Assembly: GCF_004331265.1 (NCBI RefSeq)
Contig: NZ_SJOO01000002.1
Coordinates: 186,001-250,000 of the forward strand
Origin: Enterobacter wuhouensis
GTDB taxonomy: Bacteria; Pseudomonadota; Gammaproteobacteria; Enterobacterales; Enterobacteriaceae
DNA length: 64,000 bases
Direction of reading: 5' to 3'
Shown here: positions 37,597-47,658 of the stretch, piece after piece
How the letters are laid out: each line of letters opens with the position of its first letter
Position numbering within the stretch: the stretch's first letter is position 1
Notes under the pieces: model-generated
Told to the model about the DNA's origin: nothing
What the model saw: only the letters and a program-made list of their open reading frames with translations
Database searches by the model: none
Position numbers and translations under genes: made by a program

Positions 37597-38745
37597 ATGA
37601 GTCTGAAAGATAAAACACAATCCCTGTTTGCTGAAAAATTTGGCTACCCTGCCACCCACGTTATCCAGGCGCCCGGTCGCGTTAACCTGATCGGTGAACA
37701 TACCGATTACAACGACGGCTTCGTGCTGCCGTGCGCCATCGATTATCAGACGGTCATCAGCTGCGCAAAGCGCGACGATCGCAAGGTGCGCGTCATTGCT
37801 GCCGATTACGACAGCCAAATTGACGAGTTTTCCCTCGATGCTCCGATTGTGACGCACGACAGCCAGCAGTGGTCCAACTACGTGCGCGGCGTGGTGAAGC
37901 ACCTGCAGAAGCGAAACAAGAACTTTGGCGGTGCGGATTTAGTCATCAGCGGCAACGTGCCGCAGGGCGCGGGCCTGAGCTCCTCTGCATCACTTGAAGT
38001 GGCCGTGGGCACCGTCTTCCAGCAGCTTTATCATCTGCCGCTGGACGGGGCGCAAATCGCGCTGAACGGCCAGGAAGCGGAAAACCAGTTTGTGGGCTGC
38101 AACTGCGGCATCATGGATCAGCTGATCTCCGCGCTGGGCAAAAAAGAGCATGCGCTGTTAATTGACTGCCGCTCGCTGGGCACTAAGGCGGTTCCGCTGC
38201 CAAAAGGCGCGGCGGTCGTGATTATCAACAGCAACTTCAAACGCACTCTGGTAGGTAGCGAGTACAACACCCGCCGCGAGCAGTGTGAGACCGGCGCGCG
38301 CTTCTTCCAGCAGCCTGCCCTGCGTGACGTTTCGCTCGATGAGTTTAACAAGGTGGCGCACGAGCTGGACCCGATCGTGGCGAAACGCGTTCGTCACATA
38401 CTGACGGAGAATGCCCGTACCGTTGAAGCGGCAACTGCCCTCGCGAAAGGCGACCTGAAGCGCATGGGCGAGCTGATGGCGGAATCACACGCGTCCATGC
38501 GCGATGATTTTGAAATCACCGTTCCGCAGATCGACACCCTGGTAGAGATTGTCAAAGCGGCCATCGGCGATAAGGGCGGCGTACGTATGACCGGCGGTGG
38601 CTTTGGCGGCTGCATCGTCGCGCTGGTCCCGGAAGAGCTGGTCCCTGCCGTTGAGGACGCCGTAGCGAAACAATACGAAGCCAAAACGGGTATCAAAGAA
38701 ACATTCTACGTCTGCAAAGCATCACAAGGAGCCGGACAGTGCTAA
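37597..38745 (+). CDS. galK: Galactokinase
   Basis: GHMP-family kinase phosphorylating galactose at C1, 382 residues as in E. coli. The three signature regions are [19 protein letters not shown] near residue 28, the ATP-binding [17 protein letters not shown] near 122, and [13 protein letters not shown] near 331. The start overlaps nothing; the end overlaps galM by 7 bp. Confidence 0.98.
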   Translation: MSLKDKTQSLFAEKFGYPATHVIQAPGRVNLIGEHTDYNDGFVLPCAIDYQTVISCAKRDDRKVRVIAADYDSQIDEFSLDAPIVTHDSQQWSNYVRGVVKHLQKRNKNFGGADLVISGNVPQGAGLSSSASLEVAVGTVFQQLYHLPLDGAQIALNGQEAENQFVGCNCGIMDQLISALGKKEHALLIDCRSLGTKAVPLPKGAAVVIINSNFKRTLVGSEYNTRREQCETGARFFQQPALRDVSLDEFNKVAHELDPIVAKRVRHILTENARTVEAATALAKGDLKRMGELMAESHASMRDDFEITVPQIDTLVEIVKAAIGDKGGVRMTGGGFGGCIVALVPEELVPAVEDAVAKQYEAKTGIKETFYVCKASQGAGQC

Positions 38746-39782
38746 ACGAAACGCCAACACTGGCACCGGATGGTCTGCCGTATCGCCTGTTAACCCTGCG
38801 CAACAGTGCAGGGATGGTGGTCACGGTAATGGACTGGGGAGCTACCCTTCTTTCCGCCCGCATACCAATGCCGGACGGCACCGTGCGCGAGACCCTGCTC
38901 GGCTGCGCCTCGCCTGAGCAGTACGTCAATCAGTCCGCCTATCTGGGCGCGTCCGTTGGGCGCTATGCTAACCGCATCGCGAAGAGCCGTTTTGAGCTCG
39001 ACGGCGTGCAGTACGCCCTGCTTCCAAGCCAGGGTGAGAACCAGCTGCACGGCGGCCCGGACGGGTTTGATAAACGCCGCTGGAAAATTGTGCGGCAAAA
39101 TGACGCCGAAGCGCTGTTTTCTCTGGACTCACAGGATGGCGATCAGGGCTTCCCGGGCAATCTTGCCGCAACGGCGCGTTTTACCCTGACCGAAGATAAT
39201 CGCATCGCCATTGAGTATCGCGCAACGGTTGATAAGCCGTGCCCGGTCAATCTGACCAACCACGCGTACTTCAACCTTGACGGGAACCAGTGCGACGTGC
39301 GTAACCACAGGCTGCAAATCCTTGCGGATGAGTATCTGCCGGTAGATGAGATGGGGATCCCCTATCAGGGGCTAAAATCGGTAATCGGCAACAGCTTTGA
39401 TTTCCGTGAGGCAAAAACCATTGCCCGGGATTTCATGAGCGACGATGACCAGCGCAAGGTGAAAGGTTACGACCACGCATTTCTGCTGCAGGCCAAAGGT
39501 GATGTCACCCAACCCGCCGCACAGGTCTGGTCTGCAGATGAGAAGCTGCAGATGACGGTCTACACCACCGCGCCTGCCCTGCAGTTCTATTCGGGCAACT
39601 ATCTCGGCGGAACAACGGCGCGCGAGCACGAGGAGTACAGCGACTGGCAAGGTCTGGCGCTGGAAAGCGAGTTCCTGCCCGACAGCCCGAATCACCCGGA
39701 ATGGCCGCAGCCTGACTGCGTGCTGCGCCCAGGCGAAGAGTACGTGAGCGTCACAGAGTATCATTTCATTCCGCACGCTTAA
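38739..39782 (+). CDS. galM: Galactose mutarotase (aldose 1-epimerase)
   Basis: Converts beta- to alpha-galactose for GalK, 347 residues (346 in E. coli). Family stretches are [10 protein letters not shown] near residue 31, [12 protein letters not shown] near 75, [15 protein letters not shown] with the catalytic-region His near 105, and [12 protein letters not shown] near 173. The start is GTG at 38739, inside the end of galK and preceded by AAGGAG. It is the last gene of the gal operon, followed by two REPs and a hairpin terminator. Confidence 0.96.
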   Translation: MLNETPTLAPDGLPYRLLTLRNSAGMVVTVMDWGATLLSARIPMPDGTVRETLLGCASPEQYVNQSAYLGASVGRYANRIAKSRFELDGVQYALLPSQGENQLHGGPDGFDKRRWKIVRQNDAEALFSLDSQDGDQGFPGNLAATARFTLTEDNRIAIEYRATVDKPCPVNLTNHAYFNLDGNQCDVRNHRLQILADEYLPVDEMGIPYQGLKSVIGNSFDFREAKTIARDFMSDDDQRKVKGYDHAFLLQAKGDVTQPAAQVWSADEKLQMTVYTTAPALQFYSGNYLGGTTAREHEEYSDWQGLALESEFLPDSPNHPEWPQPDCVLRPGEEYVSVTEYHFIPHA

Positions 39783-39848
39783 TGCCCGGCGGCGCTACGC
39801 TTGCACGGGCCTACGGGTAGGCCGGATAAGCAAAGCGCCATCCGGCAA
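39783..39848. repeat. Pair of inverted REP elements (BIME-like) after galM
   Basis: TGCCCGGCGGCGCTACGCTT (39783 on) is followed by an opposite copy, GTAGGCCGGATAAGCAAAGC continuing GCCATCCGGCA (39817-39848). Head-to-head REPs are typical of 3' ends of enterobacterial operons. Confidence 0.85.
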
Positions 39849-39856
39849 ATAACGCC

Positions 39857-39880
39857 AGCCCTCACAGCGAGGGCTTTTTT
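39857..39880 (+). terminator. Terminator of the gal operon
   Basis: AGCCCTC-ACAGC-GAGGGCT followed by TTTTT, just after the REP pair. Confidence 0.88.
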
Positions 39881-40013
39881 CTGCTCGCCTTGCTGAAAAT
39901 AGCGCCGATCGCAGACAAAATCATAACCCTGGATTCACAAGCACCTTACACTCAGAGACTATTTTCGCTATGGTTAGGGTTAAGCGTTGCTGCTGGCAGG
40001 TCCACGGCAATAT

Positions 40014-40032
40014 AATGAGAATTGTTATCATT
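40014..40032. promoter_or_regulatory. Fur box upstream of gpmA
   Basis: AATGAGAATTGTTATCATT matches the 19-bp Fur consensus closely and lies 25 bp before gpmA. E. coli gpmA is known to be repressed by Fur-Fe2+. Confidence 0.85.
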
Positions 40033-40057
40033 CAATAAAGCTTATGAGGAGTACGAT

Positions 40058-40810
40058 ATGGCTGTAACTAAGCTGGTTCTGGTGCGTCACGGCGAAAGCC
40101 AGTGGAACAACGAAAACCGCTTCACCGGTTGGTACGACGTTGATCTGTCCGAGAAAGGCGTAAGCGAAGCCAAAGCGGCAGGCAAACTGCTGAAGGATGA
40201 AGGCTTCACCTTTGATTTTGCTTACACCTCTGTGCTGAAACGTGCCATCCACACGCTGTGGAACGTGCTGGACGAGCTGGATCAGGCCTGGCTGCCGGTT
40301 GAAAAATCCTGGAAGCTGAACGAGCGCCACTACGGTGCGCTGCAGGGTCTGAACAAAGCGGAAACCGCTGAGAAATACGGCGACGAGCAGGTTAAGCAGT
40401 GGCGTCGCGGTTTTGCGGTGACCCCACCAGAGCTGAGCAAAGATGACGAGCGCTATCCGGGCCACGATCCACGTTACGCAAAACTGACCGATGCCGAGCT
40501 GCCGCAGACTGAAAGCCTGGCGCTGACCATCGATCGCGTTGTGCCATACTGGAACGAAACCATTCTGCCACGCCTGAAAAGCGGTGAGCGCGTGATCATC
40601 GCCGCTCACGGTAACTCCCTGCGTGCGCTGGTAAAATACCTGGACAACATGGGTGAAGACGAGATCCTCGAACTGAACATCCCTACCGGCGTACCGCTGG
40701 TGTATGAGTTCGATGAAAACTTCAAACCGATCAAACATTACTACCTCGGTAACGCTGACGAAATCGCTGCTAAAGCGGCGGCTGTCGCGAACCAGGGTAA
40801 AGCGAAGTAA
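40058..40810 (+). CDS. gpmA: 2,3-bisphosphoglycerate-dependent phosphoglycerate mutase
   Basis: Glycolytic enzyme interconverting 3- and 2-phosphoglycerate, 250 residues as in E. coli. The phosphohistidine is H11 in [10 protein letters not shown]. Other motifs are [14 protein letters not shown] near 21, the catalytic [12 protein letters not shown] near 89, and [15 protein letters not shown] near 181. The open frame starts 12 codons earlier, overlapping the Fur box; MAVTKLVLV at 40058, preceded by GAGGAG, is the true start. It has its own terminator. Confidence 0.98.
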   Translation: MAVTKLVLVRHGESQWNNENRFTGWYDVDLSEKGVSEAKAAGKLLKDEGFTFDFAYTSVLKRAIHTLWNVLDELDQAWLPVEKSWKLNERHYGALQGLNKAETAEKYGDEQVKQWRRGFAVTPPELSKDDERYPGHDPRYAKLTDAELPQTESLALTIDRVVPYWNETILPRLKSGERVIIAAHGNSLRALVKYLDNMGEDEILELNIPTGVPLVYEFDENFKPIKHYYLGNADEIAAKAAAVANQGKAK

Positions 40811-40824
40811 TTTTCGCAAGGCAT

Positions 40825-40855
40825 AAAAAAAGCGCGGAGCCTTCCGCGCTTTTTT
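40825..40855. terminator. Terminator between gpmA and aroG
   Basis: AAAAAAGCGCGGA-GCCT-TCCGCGCTTTTTT is symmetrical with A and T runs, so it can stop both converging transcripts. Confidence 0.92.
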
Positions 40856-40871
40856 ATTTGTGCTGCAGGAG

Positions 40872-41924
40872 TTAGCCCCGGCGCGCTTTTACCGCGTTCG
40901 CCAGCTGGCGCAGGAGCGTATCGGTATCGTCCCAGCCGATGCAGGCATCCGTGACGCTCTTACCGTAAACCAGCGGCTCGCCGCCTTCCAGGTTCTGATT
41001 GCCTTCCACCAGGTGGCTCTCGATCATCACGCCAATCACCGCCTGCTCGCCGCCGGCGATCTGCTGGCAAACGTCCGCGCCCACTTCCATCTGCTTCTTA
41101 AACTGCTTGCTGGAGTTAGCGTGGCTGAAGTCGATCATCACCTGCGGTGACAGGCCCGCTTTTTCGAGGCCCGTTTTCACTTCGGCCACGTGTTTCGCGC
41201 TGTAATTCGGCTCTTTGCCGCCGCGCAGGATGATGTGGCAATCGCCGTTACCGCTGGTGTTAACAATCGCTGAGTGGCCCCATTTGGTCACTGAGAGGAA
41301 GCAGTGCGGCGCGCCCGCGGCGTTGATCGCGTCGATGGCGACTTTGATCGTACCGTCAGTGCCATTTTTAAAGCCAACCGGGCATGAAAGGCCGGAAGCC
41401 AGCTCGCGGTGAACCTGGGATTCCGTGGTACGCGCGCCAATTGCGCCCCAGCTCATCAGGTCGGCCAGATACTGCGGCGTGATCATATCCAGGAATTCGC
41501 CCGCCGCCGGAAGGCCGCTGTCATTGATTTCCAGCAGCAGCTTGCGCGCGATGCGCAGTCCGTCGTTGATCTGGAAGCTGTTGTCCATGTGCGGGTCGTT
41601 AATCAGCCCTTTCCAGCCCACCGTGGTACGCGGTTTTTCAAAGTACACGCGCATCACGATTTCCAGCTCGTCTTTCAGCTCCTCGCGCAGGGTAAGCAGA
41701 CGCGCTGCGTACTCTTTTGCCGCTGCGGGATCGTGAATAGAGCACGGGCCAATCACCACCAGAAGACGATCGTCATTACCTTTGAGGATCTTGTGGATCG
41801 CTTTGCGGGCATGAGACACCGTATTTGCAGCATTTTCAGTGGCGGGGAATTTCTCAAGGAGTGCTACAGGAGGTAATAACTCATTGATCTCTTTAATGCG
41901 TAAATCGTCGTTCTGATAATTCAT
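40872..41924 (-). CDS. aroG: 3-deoxy-7-phosphoheptulonate synthase, Phe-sensitive
   Basis: First enzyme of the shikimate pathway, condensing phosphoenolpyruvate and erythrose 4-phosphate. It has 350 residues, the length of AroG. Active-site stretches are VVIGPCSIHDP near residue 56, EKPRTTVGWKGL near 95, GARTTESQVHRE near 178 and DFSHANSSK near 265. The N-terminal MNYQNDDLRIKEINELLPP is typical of AroG (not AroF or AroH), which predicts phenylalanine inhibition. A strong TyrR box lies 71 bp upstream. Confidence 0.97.
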   Translation of the reverse strand: MNYQNDDLRIKEINELLPPVALLEKFPATENAANTVSHARKAIHKILKGNDDRLLVVIGPCSIHDPAAAKEYAARLLTLREELKDELEIVMRVYFEKPRTTVGWKGLINDPHMDNSFQINDGLRIARKLLLEINDSGLPAAGEFLDMITPQYLADLMSWGAIGARTTESQVHRELASGLSCPVGFKNGTDGTIKVAIDAINAAGAPHCFLSVTKWGHSAIVNTSGNGDCHIILRGGKEPNYSAKHVAEVKTGLEKAGLSPQVMIDFSHANSSKQFKKQMEVGADVCQQIAGGEQAVIGVMIESHLVEGNQNLEGGEPLVYGKSVTDACIGWDDTDTLLRQLANAVKARRG

Positions 41925-41994
41925 CTTCTTTCCAGCTCTGCCATATCTTTCGTAAGGAATGCAATCCTTTCAATCTATCTCGTCGGCCTGGAAG

Positions 41995-42012
41995 TGTAAA
42001 CTGGCTTTTACA
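41995..42012. promoter_or_regulatory. TyrR box upstream of aroG
   Basis: TGTAAACTGGCTTTTACA matches TGTAAA-N6-TTTACA exactly. E. coli aroG is repressed by TyrR with phenylalanine through such a site. Confidence 0.92.
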
Positions 42013-42228
42013 CTTCGCGCAGATAATTCCTGGAATTGACCTAATAAACGCCACAAAATAGCGAAAAATGAGATCTGCTCTAGACTTTTTAATTGTAACA
42101 ACCAACTTTTATTGCTTATACGCGATTCCATACTGACGTAAGTCAGAATGGTGGAATCTTTCGCCACTGCACGAGATGCACTGTTGGAAAATGTTATCCA
42201 GCATAACGACCAGAACAGGAGCACCATG

Positions 42229-42609
42229 ATGAAAATGACGAAACTGGCCACACTCTTCCTGACAGCAACCCTTACCCTGGCAAGCGGCAGCGCCCTTGCG
42301 GCCGATTCGAGCGCTTCTGGCAGCAACGGCGATGCTAATGCCGCCGCAGAAGCGGGCCAGGTCGCTCCGGATGCCAAACAGAATATTGCCCCAAACAACG
42401 TTAATAACAACAACATCAACACCGGCAATACCAACACCGGTGGCACAATGCTGCATCCGAACGGGACCGATTCAGGGACGATGAATCACGATGGCATGAC
42501 CACCGATGAAGTGCACAAAAACTCCATGTGTAAAGACGGTAAATGCCCGAACCCAAATGACAAAGTGGGTAACGATGCCGATACCAAAACGGACGGCACT
42601 ACGCAGTAA
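42229..42609 (+). CDS. ybgS: YbgS, putative periplasmic homeobox-like stress protein
   Basis: Small secreted protein of 126 residues with a signal peptide cleaved after SGSALA (about residue 24). The mature part is rich in Asn, Asp and Thr ([17 protein letters not shown]) and has two cysteines in [10 protein letters not shown] near residue 103-109. This could be a disulfide or metal site. The function is unknown. Of several in-frame starts, ATG 42229 gives the E. coli length; ATG 42226 directly before it is equally possible, both downstream of AGGAGCACC. It is monocistronic with its own terminator. Confidence 0.9.
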   Translation: MKMTKLATLFLTATLTLASGSALAADSSASGSNGDANAAAEAGQVAPDAKQNIAPNNVNNNNINTGNTNTGGTMLHPNGTDSGTMNHDGMTTDEVHKNSMCKDGKCPNPNDKVGNDADTKTDGTTQ

Positions 42610-42624
42610 TCATAAGCTGCCGTG

Positions 42625-42654
42625 AAAAAAGGAGAGCCTGTGCTCTCCTTTTTT
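42625..42654 (+). terminator. Terminator of ybgS
   Basis: AAAAAAGGAGAGC-CTGT-GCTCTCCTTTTTT, 15 bp after ybgS. Confidence 0.93.
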
Positions 42655-42709
42655 ATTTAACTCATTAAAAACGCTACACTCAGGAGATCAATCAATCAGG
42701 GAATAAGAT

Positions 42710-43648
42710 ATGTCGCACTCGCATTCACACACCGCTACTCCCGGGGATGACAACGCAAAACGTCTGCTGCTGGCCTTTGGCGTCACCGCGACGTTTATGG
42801 TCATTGAGGTTATCGGGGGATTGGTGTCAGGCTCTCTGGCTCTGCTGGCTGACGCTGGGCATATGCTTACCGATGCCGCCGCCCTGCTTTTCGCATTATT
42901 AGCCGTGCAGTTCGCGCGTCGTCCACCCAATGCTCGTCACACGTTCGGCTGGCTCAGGCTCACTACGCTCGCCGCCTTCGTTAACGCTATCGCACTGGTC
43001 GCGATCACCATTCTTATCGTTTGGGAGGCTTTCCAGCGCTTCAGGCATCCGCAGCCCATAGCCGGATGGACGATGATGCTCATCGCCATTGCCGGGCTGC
43101 TGGCCAACATTCTCGCCTTCTGGGTACTGCATCGCGGAAGCAGCGAAAAGAACCTTAACGTGCGCGCAGCAGCGCTGCACGTGCTGGGAGATTTGCTGGG
43201 CTCGGTTGGCGCAATAGTTGCGGCACTGATTATCCTCGGCACCGGCTGGACGCCCATCGATCCGATACTTTCGGTACTGGTGTCGTGCCTTGTGTTGCGC
43301 AGCGCCTGGCGTCTGTTGAAGGAGAGCGTCAATGAACTGCTCGAAGGCGCGCCTGCGGCGCTGGATATCGGTGAACTGAAGCGTAACCTGTGCCGCTCCA
43401 TACCGGAGGTGCGAAACGTCCACCACGTTCACGTCTGGCTGGTGGGGGAGAAACCGATCATGACGCTACACGCCCAGGTGATACCGCCCCACGATCACGA
43501 TGCGCTGCTTGAACGTATCCGCCACTTTCTCGAACATCACTATGAGATTGCGCACGCAACCATCCAGATGGAGTATCAACCCTGTAACGGGCCAGACTGC
43601 CACCTCAGCGAGGCGCAGTCCGGCCATTCACATCATCATCACCATTAG
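42710..43648 (+). CDS. zitB: Zinc efflux transporter ZitB (CDF family)
   Basis: Zn2+/H+ antiporter of the cation diffusion facilitator family in the inner membrane, 312 residues. Six membrane segments are visible. The metal site is in [17 protein letters not shown] (HxxxD, about residues 46-62) and a second HxxxD-like [14 protein letters not shown] lies near 154-167. Both ends are His-rich (SHSHSHT at the N-terminus, HSHHHHH at the C-terminus). The cytoplasmic domain carries NVHHVHVW. It converges with pnuC, overlapping it by 4 bp. Confidence 0.95.
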   Translation: MSHSHSHTATPGDDNAKRLLLAFGVTATFMVIEVIGGLVSGSLALLADAGHMLTDAAALLFALLAVQFARRPPNARHTFGWLRLTTLAAFVNAIALVAITILIVWEAFQRFRHPQPIAGWTMMLIAIAGLLANILAFWVLHRGSSEKNLNVRAAALHVLGDLLGSVGAIVAALIILGTGWTPIDPILSVLVSCLVLRSAWRLLKESVNELLEGAPAALDIGELKRNLCRSIPEVRNVHHVHVWLVGEKPIMTLHAQVIPPHDHDALLERIRHFLEHHYEIAHATIQMEYQPCNGPDCHLSEAQSGHSHHHHH

Positions 43649-44364
43649 CTGGAAAGCGCGCGAGAGCCACGCTCACGCGCGCTGTTAATCCACATGCGGC
43701 TGCCGTTCAGGGCGATGAAGGTCAGGAGCAGATACTCAAGCGACATCGCATACACGCCCTGCAACGCAAAGATAACGACGCTGATGACGTTAATGATGAC
43801 CCACAGCAGCCAGTTCTCAACGTACTTACGGGTCATCAGGACCATCGCCGCAATCGACAGCACCATCATGCAGGAATCCCAGAACGGGAAGGCATCTGGC
43901 TGAAGCTCAGGCATGGTCACGTTCAACCCGACAGCGGACATCACCGACACCGCAATGCGCGTCAGGAAGGCGAATACCGGATTTATAAAGACGGTCATGA
44001 GTCCGATCGCAACCACACAGGCCGTTAGCCAGCCGATTGCCTTGGGCAAAGGCAGCCAGCGGATCTGCAGTTCCGCCTCCTGCTGGCCGTTCTGCCGCGA
44101 CCAGGCGTACCAGCCGTAAATATTTGCCGCGAAGAAAAACAGCTGCAAAAGCAGGCTGGCGTACAGCTGGATCTGGAAGAAGATGATTGCAAAGAGCGTA
44201 ACGTTAATCAGCCCGAACGCGTAATTGCTGATTTTCTCAAGACTTGCCAGCCAGATACAGAGTAAGCCCGCCAGGGTGCCGACGGCCTCAATCCATGACA
44301 GGTCATAGCCACCTGCACCAATCGGTATATGAACCAGGATGTTCTGCGTGCTAAAAAAATCCAT
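43645..44364 (-). CDS. pnuC: Nicotinamide riboside transporter PnuC
   Basis: Facilitator for nicotinamide riboside uptake, 239 residues with seven membrane segments (SWEET-like fold). Family stretches are ANIYGWYAW near residue 83, [10 protein letters not shown] near 167 and [11 protein letters not shown] near 187. The open frame continues 15 codons upstream, but [20 protein letters not shown] at 44364 is the known start and gives the E. coli length. It lies 22 bp after nadA in one operon, so NAD synthesis and salvage are co-expressed under NadR. Confidence 0.95.
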   Translation of the reverse strand: MDFFSTQNILVHIPIGAGGYDLSWIEAVGTLAGLLCIWLASLEKISNYAFGLINVTLFAIIFFQIQLYASLLLQLFFFAANIYGWYAWSRQNGQQEAELQIRWLPLPKAIGWLTACVVAIGLMTVFINPVFAFLTRIAVSVMSAVGLNVTMPELQPDAFPFWDSCMMVLSIAAMVLMTRKYVENWLLWVIINVISVVIFALQGVYAMSLEYLLLTFIALNGSRMWINSARERGSRALSS

Positions 44365-44386
44365 CTTTTCCCCAGAGCGTATTGAA

Positions 44387-45430
44387 TTAAGTACGTAGTG
44401 TAGCCGCAAAATCCAGCATGCGGTTAAGCGGAATTAACGCCCCTTCGCGCAGGGCAGCATCCACGTGGATTTCATGCGCGGCGCCGCCGGTTTCTAACCC
44501 TTCAGCAATAGCCTTCAGCCCGTTCATCGCCATCCACGGACAGTGCGCGCAGCTGCGGCACGTCGCCCCCTCTCCTGCCGTAGGCGCTTCCAGCAGCTCT
44601 TTTTCTGGCACCGCCTGCTGCATCTTGTAGAAGATCCCGCGATCGGTCGCCACGATAAGCTGCTTGTGGGGCAGCGTTTTTGCCGCGTTGATAAGCTGGC
44701 TGGTTGAGCCGACCGCATCCGCCATATCGACAATCGACCGGGGTGATTCGGGGTGCACCAGAATAGCGGCGTCAGGGTAGAGCCCCTTCATCCGGGTCAG
44801 CGCCTGCGTTTTAAACTCATCGTGAACGATGCACGCCCCCTGCCAGCACAGCACATCCGCACCGGTCTGCTTTTGCACGTAGCTTCCCAGGTGGCGATCC
44901 GGCGCCCAGATGATTTTTTCTCCCAGGCTATCCAGGTGCTCAATCAGCTCGACGGCAATGCTGGAGGTTACCACCCAGTCCGCACGCGCTTTTACCGCCG
45001 CAGAGGTATTGGCATAGACCACGACGGTGCGGTCGGGATGCGCATCGCAGAAGGCGGTGAACGCATCAATAGGGCAGCCAAGGTCGAGCGAACATTCGGC
45101 GTTGAGCGTCGGCATCAGGATGGTTTTTTCGGGGCTGAGAATTTTTGCCGTTTCCCCCATAAAACGCACGCCGGCAACCAGAAGCGTCGTAGCGGGATGC
45201 TTTGCCCCAAAGCGCGCCATCTCCAGCGAATCGGAAATGCATCCACCCGTCTCTTCCGCCAGCTGCTGAATTTCAGGATCGGTATAATAATGCGCCACCA
45301 TCACCGCATCGCGTTCTTTGAGAAGGCGCTTGATCTTCTCGCGGTAGAACTGCTTTTCATCCTGACTTAGCGGGAAGGGTTTTGGCGGGAAGGGATAAAT
45401 TGCGACTTCTGGATCAAACATCACACTCAT
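44387..45430 (-). CDS. nadA: Quinolinate synthase NadA
   Basis: [4Fe-4S] enzyme condensing iminoaspartate with dihydroxyacetone phosphate to quinolinate for NAD synthesis. It has 347 residues as in E. coli. Visible are [17 protein letters not shown] near residue 44, the first cluster Cys in [14 protein letters not shown], the second in [12 protein letters not shown], and the third in the C-terminal [10 protein letters not shown]. It is the first gene of nadA-pnuC, with a NadR box 74 bp upstream. Confidence 0.97.
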   Translation of the reverse strand: MSVMFDPEVAIYPFPPKPFPLSQDEKQFYREKIKRLLKERDAVMVAHYYTDPEIQQLAEETGGCISDSLEMARFGAKHPATTLLVAGVRFMGETAKILSPEKTILMPTLNAECSLDLGCPIDAFTAFCDAHPDRTVVVYANTSAAVKARADWVVTSSIAVELIEHLDSLGEKIIWAPDRHLGSYVQKQTGADVLCWQGACIVHDEFKTQALTRMKGLYPDAAILVHPESPRSIVDMADAVGSTSQLINAAKTLPHKQLIVATDRGIFYKMQQAVPEKELLEAPTAGEGATCRSCAHCPWMAMNGLKAIAEGLETGGAAHEIHVDAALREGALIPLNRMLDFAATLRT

Positions 45431-45503
45431 TATGGCTTCTCGTTTTACTGGCTTAACAATATTGCCTTTCTTTTGCGCAACATAGCAAAACGGATGGCAA
45501 TTG

Positions 45504-45521
45504 TGTTTTGTATACTAAACA
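45504..45521. promoter_or_regulatory. NadR box upstream of nadA
   Basis: TGTTTTGTATACTAAACA fits TGTTTA-N6-TAAACA with one mismatch, the operator form of the NAD repressor NadR. Confidence 0.82.
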
Positions 45522-45572
45522 AGATAGCGAACTTGAGGAAAAAAGTCACCGGGATTAGGTGCGGATAGCATT

Positions 45573-45606
45573 TGTCGGGTGGCGGCTTCGCCTTACCCGA
45601 CCTACA
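45573..45606. repeat. REP element between nadA and the tRNA cluster
   Basis: TGTCGGGTGGCGGCTTCGCC continues TTACCCGACCTACA. It is the best-conserved copy in the window and nearly the reverse complement of the one at 1609-1640. Confidence 0.87.
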
Positions 45607-45632
45607 GGATGGGTTTCTGAACGCCAGATAGC

Positions 45633-45660
45633 AAAAAAGCGCCTTTAGGGCGCTTTTTTA
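45633..45660 (-). terminator. Terminator of the tRNA operon
   Basis: AAAAAAGCGCC-TTTA-GGCGCTTTTTT, 3 bp after the last tRNA gene in the direction of transcription. Confidence 0.93.
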
Positions 45661-45663
45661 CAT

Positions 45664-45739
45664 TGGTGGGTCGTGCAGGATTCGAACCTGCGACCAATTG
45701 ATTAAAAGTCAACTGCTCTACCAACTGAGCTAACGACCC
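45664..45739 (-). tRNA. tRNA-Lys (anticodon TTT)
   Basis: 76 nt including encoded CCA. The acceptor is GGGTCGT/ACGACCC, the D-arm AGCTCAGTTGGTAGAGC, the anticodon loop CTTTTAA and the T-loop GTTCGAATC. It is the last gene of the five-tRNA operon, and its mature sequence equals the other three Lys copies. Confidence 0.98.
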
Positions 45740-45762
45740 CTTGCGGGATTTTTTCTTCGAAG

Positions 45763-45838
45763 TGGTGGGTCGTGCAGGATTCGAACCTGCGACCAATTGA
45801 TTAAAAGTCAACTGCTCTACCAACTGAGCTAACGACCC
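45763..45838 (-). tRNA. tRNA-Lys (anticodon TTT)
   Basis: 76 nt with encoded CCA, identical in its mature sequence to the copy at 45664-45739. The spacer to the next gene is 23 bp. Confidence 0.98.
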
Positions 45839-45884
45839 ATTCGGGTGCTGACTTCGAAGATTTTTACTCGGTACCACCAGAAAG

Positions 45885-45960
45885 TGGTGGGTCGTGCAGG
45901 ATTCGAACCTGCGACCAATTGATTAAAAGTCAACTGCTCTACCAACTGAGCTAACGACCC
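45885..45960 (-). tRNA. tRNA-Lys (anticodon TTT)
   Basis: 76 nt with encoded CCA, identical in its mature sequence to the other Lys copies. It is separated from the tRNA-Val gene by only 3 bp. Confidence 0.98.
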
Positions 45961-45963
45961 GAG

Positions 45964-46039
45964 TGGTGGGTGATGACGGGCTCGAACCGCCGACCCCCTC
46001 CGTGTAAAGGAGATGCTCTACCAACTGAGCTAATCACCC
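45964..46039 (-). tRNA. tRNA-Val (anticodon TAC)
   Basis: 76 nt with encoded CCA. The acceptor is GGGTGAT/ATCACCC, the anticodon stem-loop CTCCTTTACACGGAG and the T-arm GGCGGTTCGAGCCCGTC. It is second in the operon, between two Lys genes, as valT is in E. coli. Confidence 0.98.
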
Positions 46040-46066
46040 ACTCTGTACTACTGGTTTTGCGTTAAG

Positions 46067-46142
46067 TGGTGGGTCGTGCAGGATTCGAACCTGCGACCAA
46101 TTGATTAAAAGTCAACTGCTCTACCAACTGAGCTAACGACCC
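46067..46142 (-). tRNA. tRNA-Lys (anticodon TTT)
   Basis: 76 nt with encoded CCA, first gene of the operon in the direction of transcription (position of E. coli lysT). Its mature sequence is identical to the other three Lys genes. Confidence 0.98.
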
Positions 46143-46303
46143 ACTTTTACGCTGTTTTCACGTTGTTTGATATCCCGTGGCAACGGCGGCATATATTACT
46201 GATTTAAGAATTCTGCGCAACAAAAATTTCGATGAAGATCACTTAACCGCTTAGTAATCATGCTGCACGACCAGAAATAACACGATTTCTGGTCATGCGA
46301 TAA

Positions 46304-47092
46304 TCATCCCATCGTACTCAGACGTTTTTGCGCCTGTTTAGCACCTTCGGTGCCCGGGAATTTTGTGACCACCTGCTGATAGACCGCTTTGGCTTTCGCA
46401 GTGTCACCTTTGTCCTGCATGATTACGCCGACCTTAAACATCGCATCGGGCGCTTTTGGCGATTTAGGGTAATTTTTCACCACAGAGGCAAAATAAAACG
46501 CCGCATCGTCCTTTTTACCCTTGTTGTAATTCAGCTGACCAAGCCAGTAATTTGCATTTGGCTGGTAAGTGGAATCAGGGTATTTCTTCACGAAGTTCTG
46601 AAACGCAACGATAGCATCGTCCTGACGAGATTTGTCCTGCACCAGGGCAATGGCCGCGTTGTAGTCCGTATTCGCGTCACCGCTCTGTACAGGCGCTCCT
46701 GTCGAGGCAGAAGCATCAGCTGACGGCGCTGGCGTAGCTGCACCGCTCTGATCGCCCGCTGCTGGCTGTGCTGCCGCACCGCCGCTGCTCAGACTATCCA
46801 TCTGCTGTAGGATTTGCTTCTGACGCTCCACAACCTGGTTCAGCTGGTACTGGCTTTCTTGGATCTGACCGCGAAGAGAGTCAATATCGCTTTGATTGTC
46901 GGAAAGTTGTTGCTGAAGCTGGGTTAAAAGCTGGCTGTGAGCGTTAGAAATACGCTCGAGTTGAGTGACCCGGTCTTCTACCGAGCCTGAGCCGACACTA
47001 CTGATTGGTGCCTGAGCAAAAGCGGCCCAGGGGGCCGCTATTCCAACCAGTAACGACAGACTCAACAGATGATGTCTGAAGTTACTGCTCAT
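46304..47092 (-). CDS. cpoB: Cell division coordinator CpoB (YbgF)
   Basis: Periplasmic protein linking PBP1b peptidoglycan synthesis with Tol-driven outer-membrane constriction, 262 residues. A signal peptide is cleaved after AAFA (about residue 26). A trimerising coiled coil follows at about 40-100 (QLLTQLQQQLSDNQSDIDSL), then a Ser/Ala/Gly-rich linker and TPR repeats at about 150-260 (YWLGQLNYNKGKKDDA, AMFKVGVIMQDKGD). It is the last gene of the tol-pal cluster, 9 bp after pal. Confidence 0.96.
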   Translation of the reverse strand: MSSNFRHHLLSLSLLVGIAAPWAAFAQAPISSVGSGSVEDRVTQLERISNAHSQLLTQLQQQLSDNQSDIDSLRGQIQESQYQLNQVVERQKQILQQMDSLSSGGAAAQPAAGDQSGAATPAPSADASASTGAPVQSGDANTDYNAAIALVQDKSRQDDAIVAFQNFVKKYPDSTYQPNANYWLGQLNYNKGKKDDAAFYFASVVKNYPKSPKAPDAMFKVGVIMQDKGDTAKAKAVYQQVVTKFPGTEGAKQAQKRLSTMG

Positions 47093-47101
47093 GCAATTCT
47101 C

Positions 47102-47647
<546 letters not shown>

Positions 47648-47658
47648 TTAATTATTAT

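Noticed and set aside
45602..45877. 91-codon frame with a repeated LAQLVEQLTFNQLVAGSNPA stretch
   Set aside because: It is a translation straight through the tRNA-Lys genes, a known false protein created by tRNA sequence.
45664..46142. Repeated 76-bp units with spacers as a CRISPR-like array
   Set aside because: The repeats are complete tRNA-Lys genes with encoded CCA. The spacers are irregular (3 to 46 bp), and no cas genes are present.
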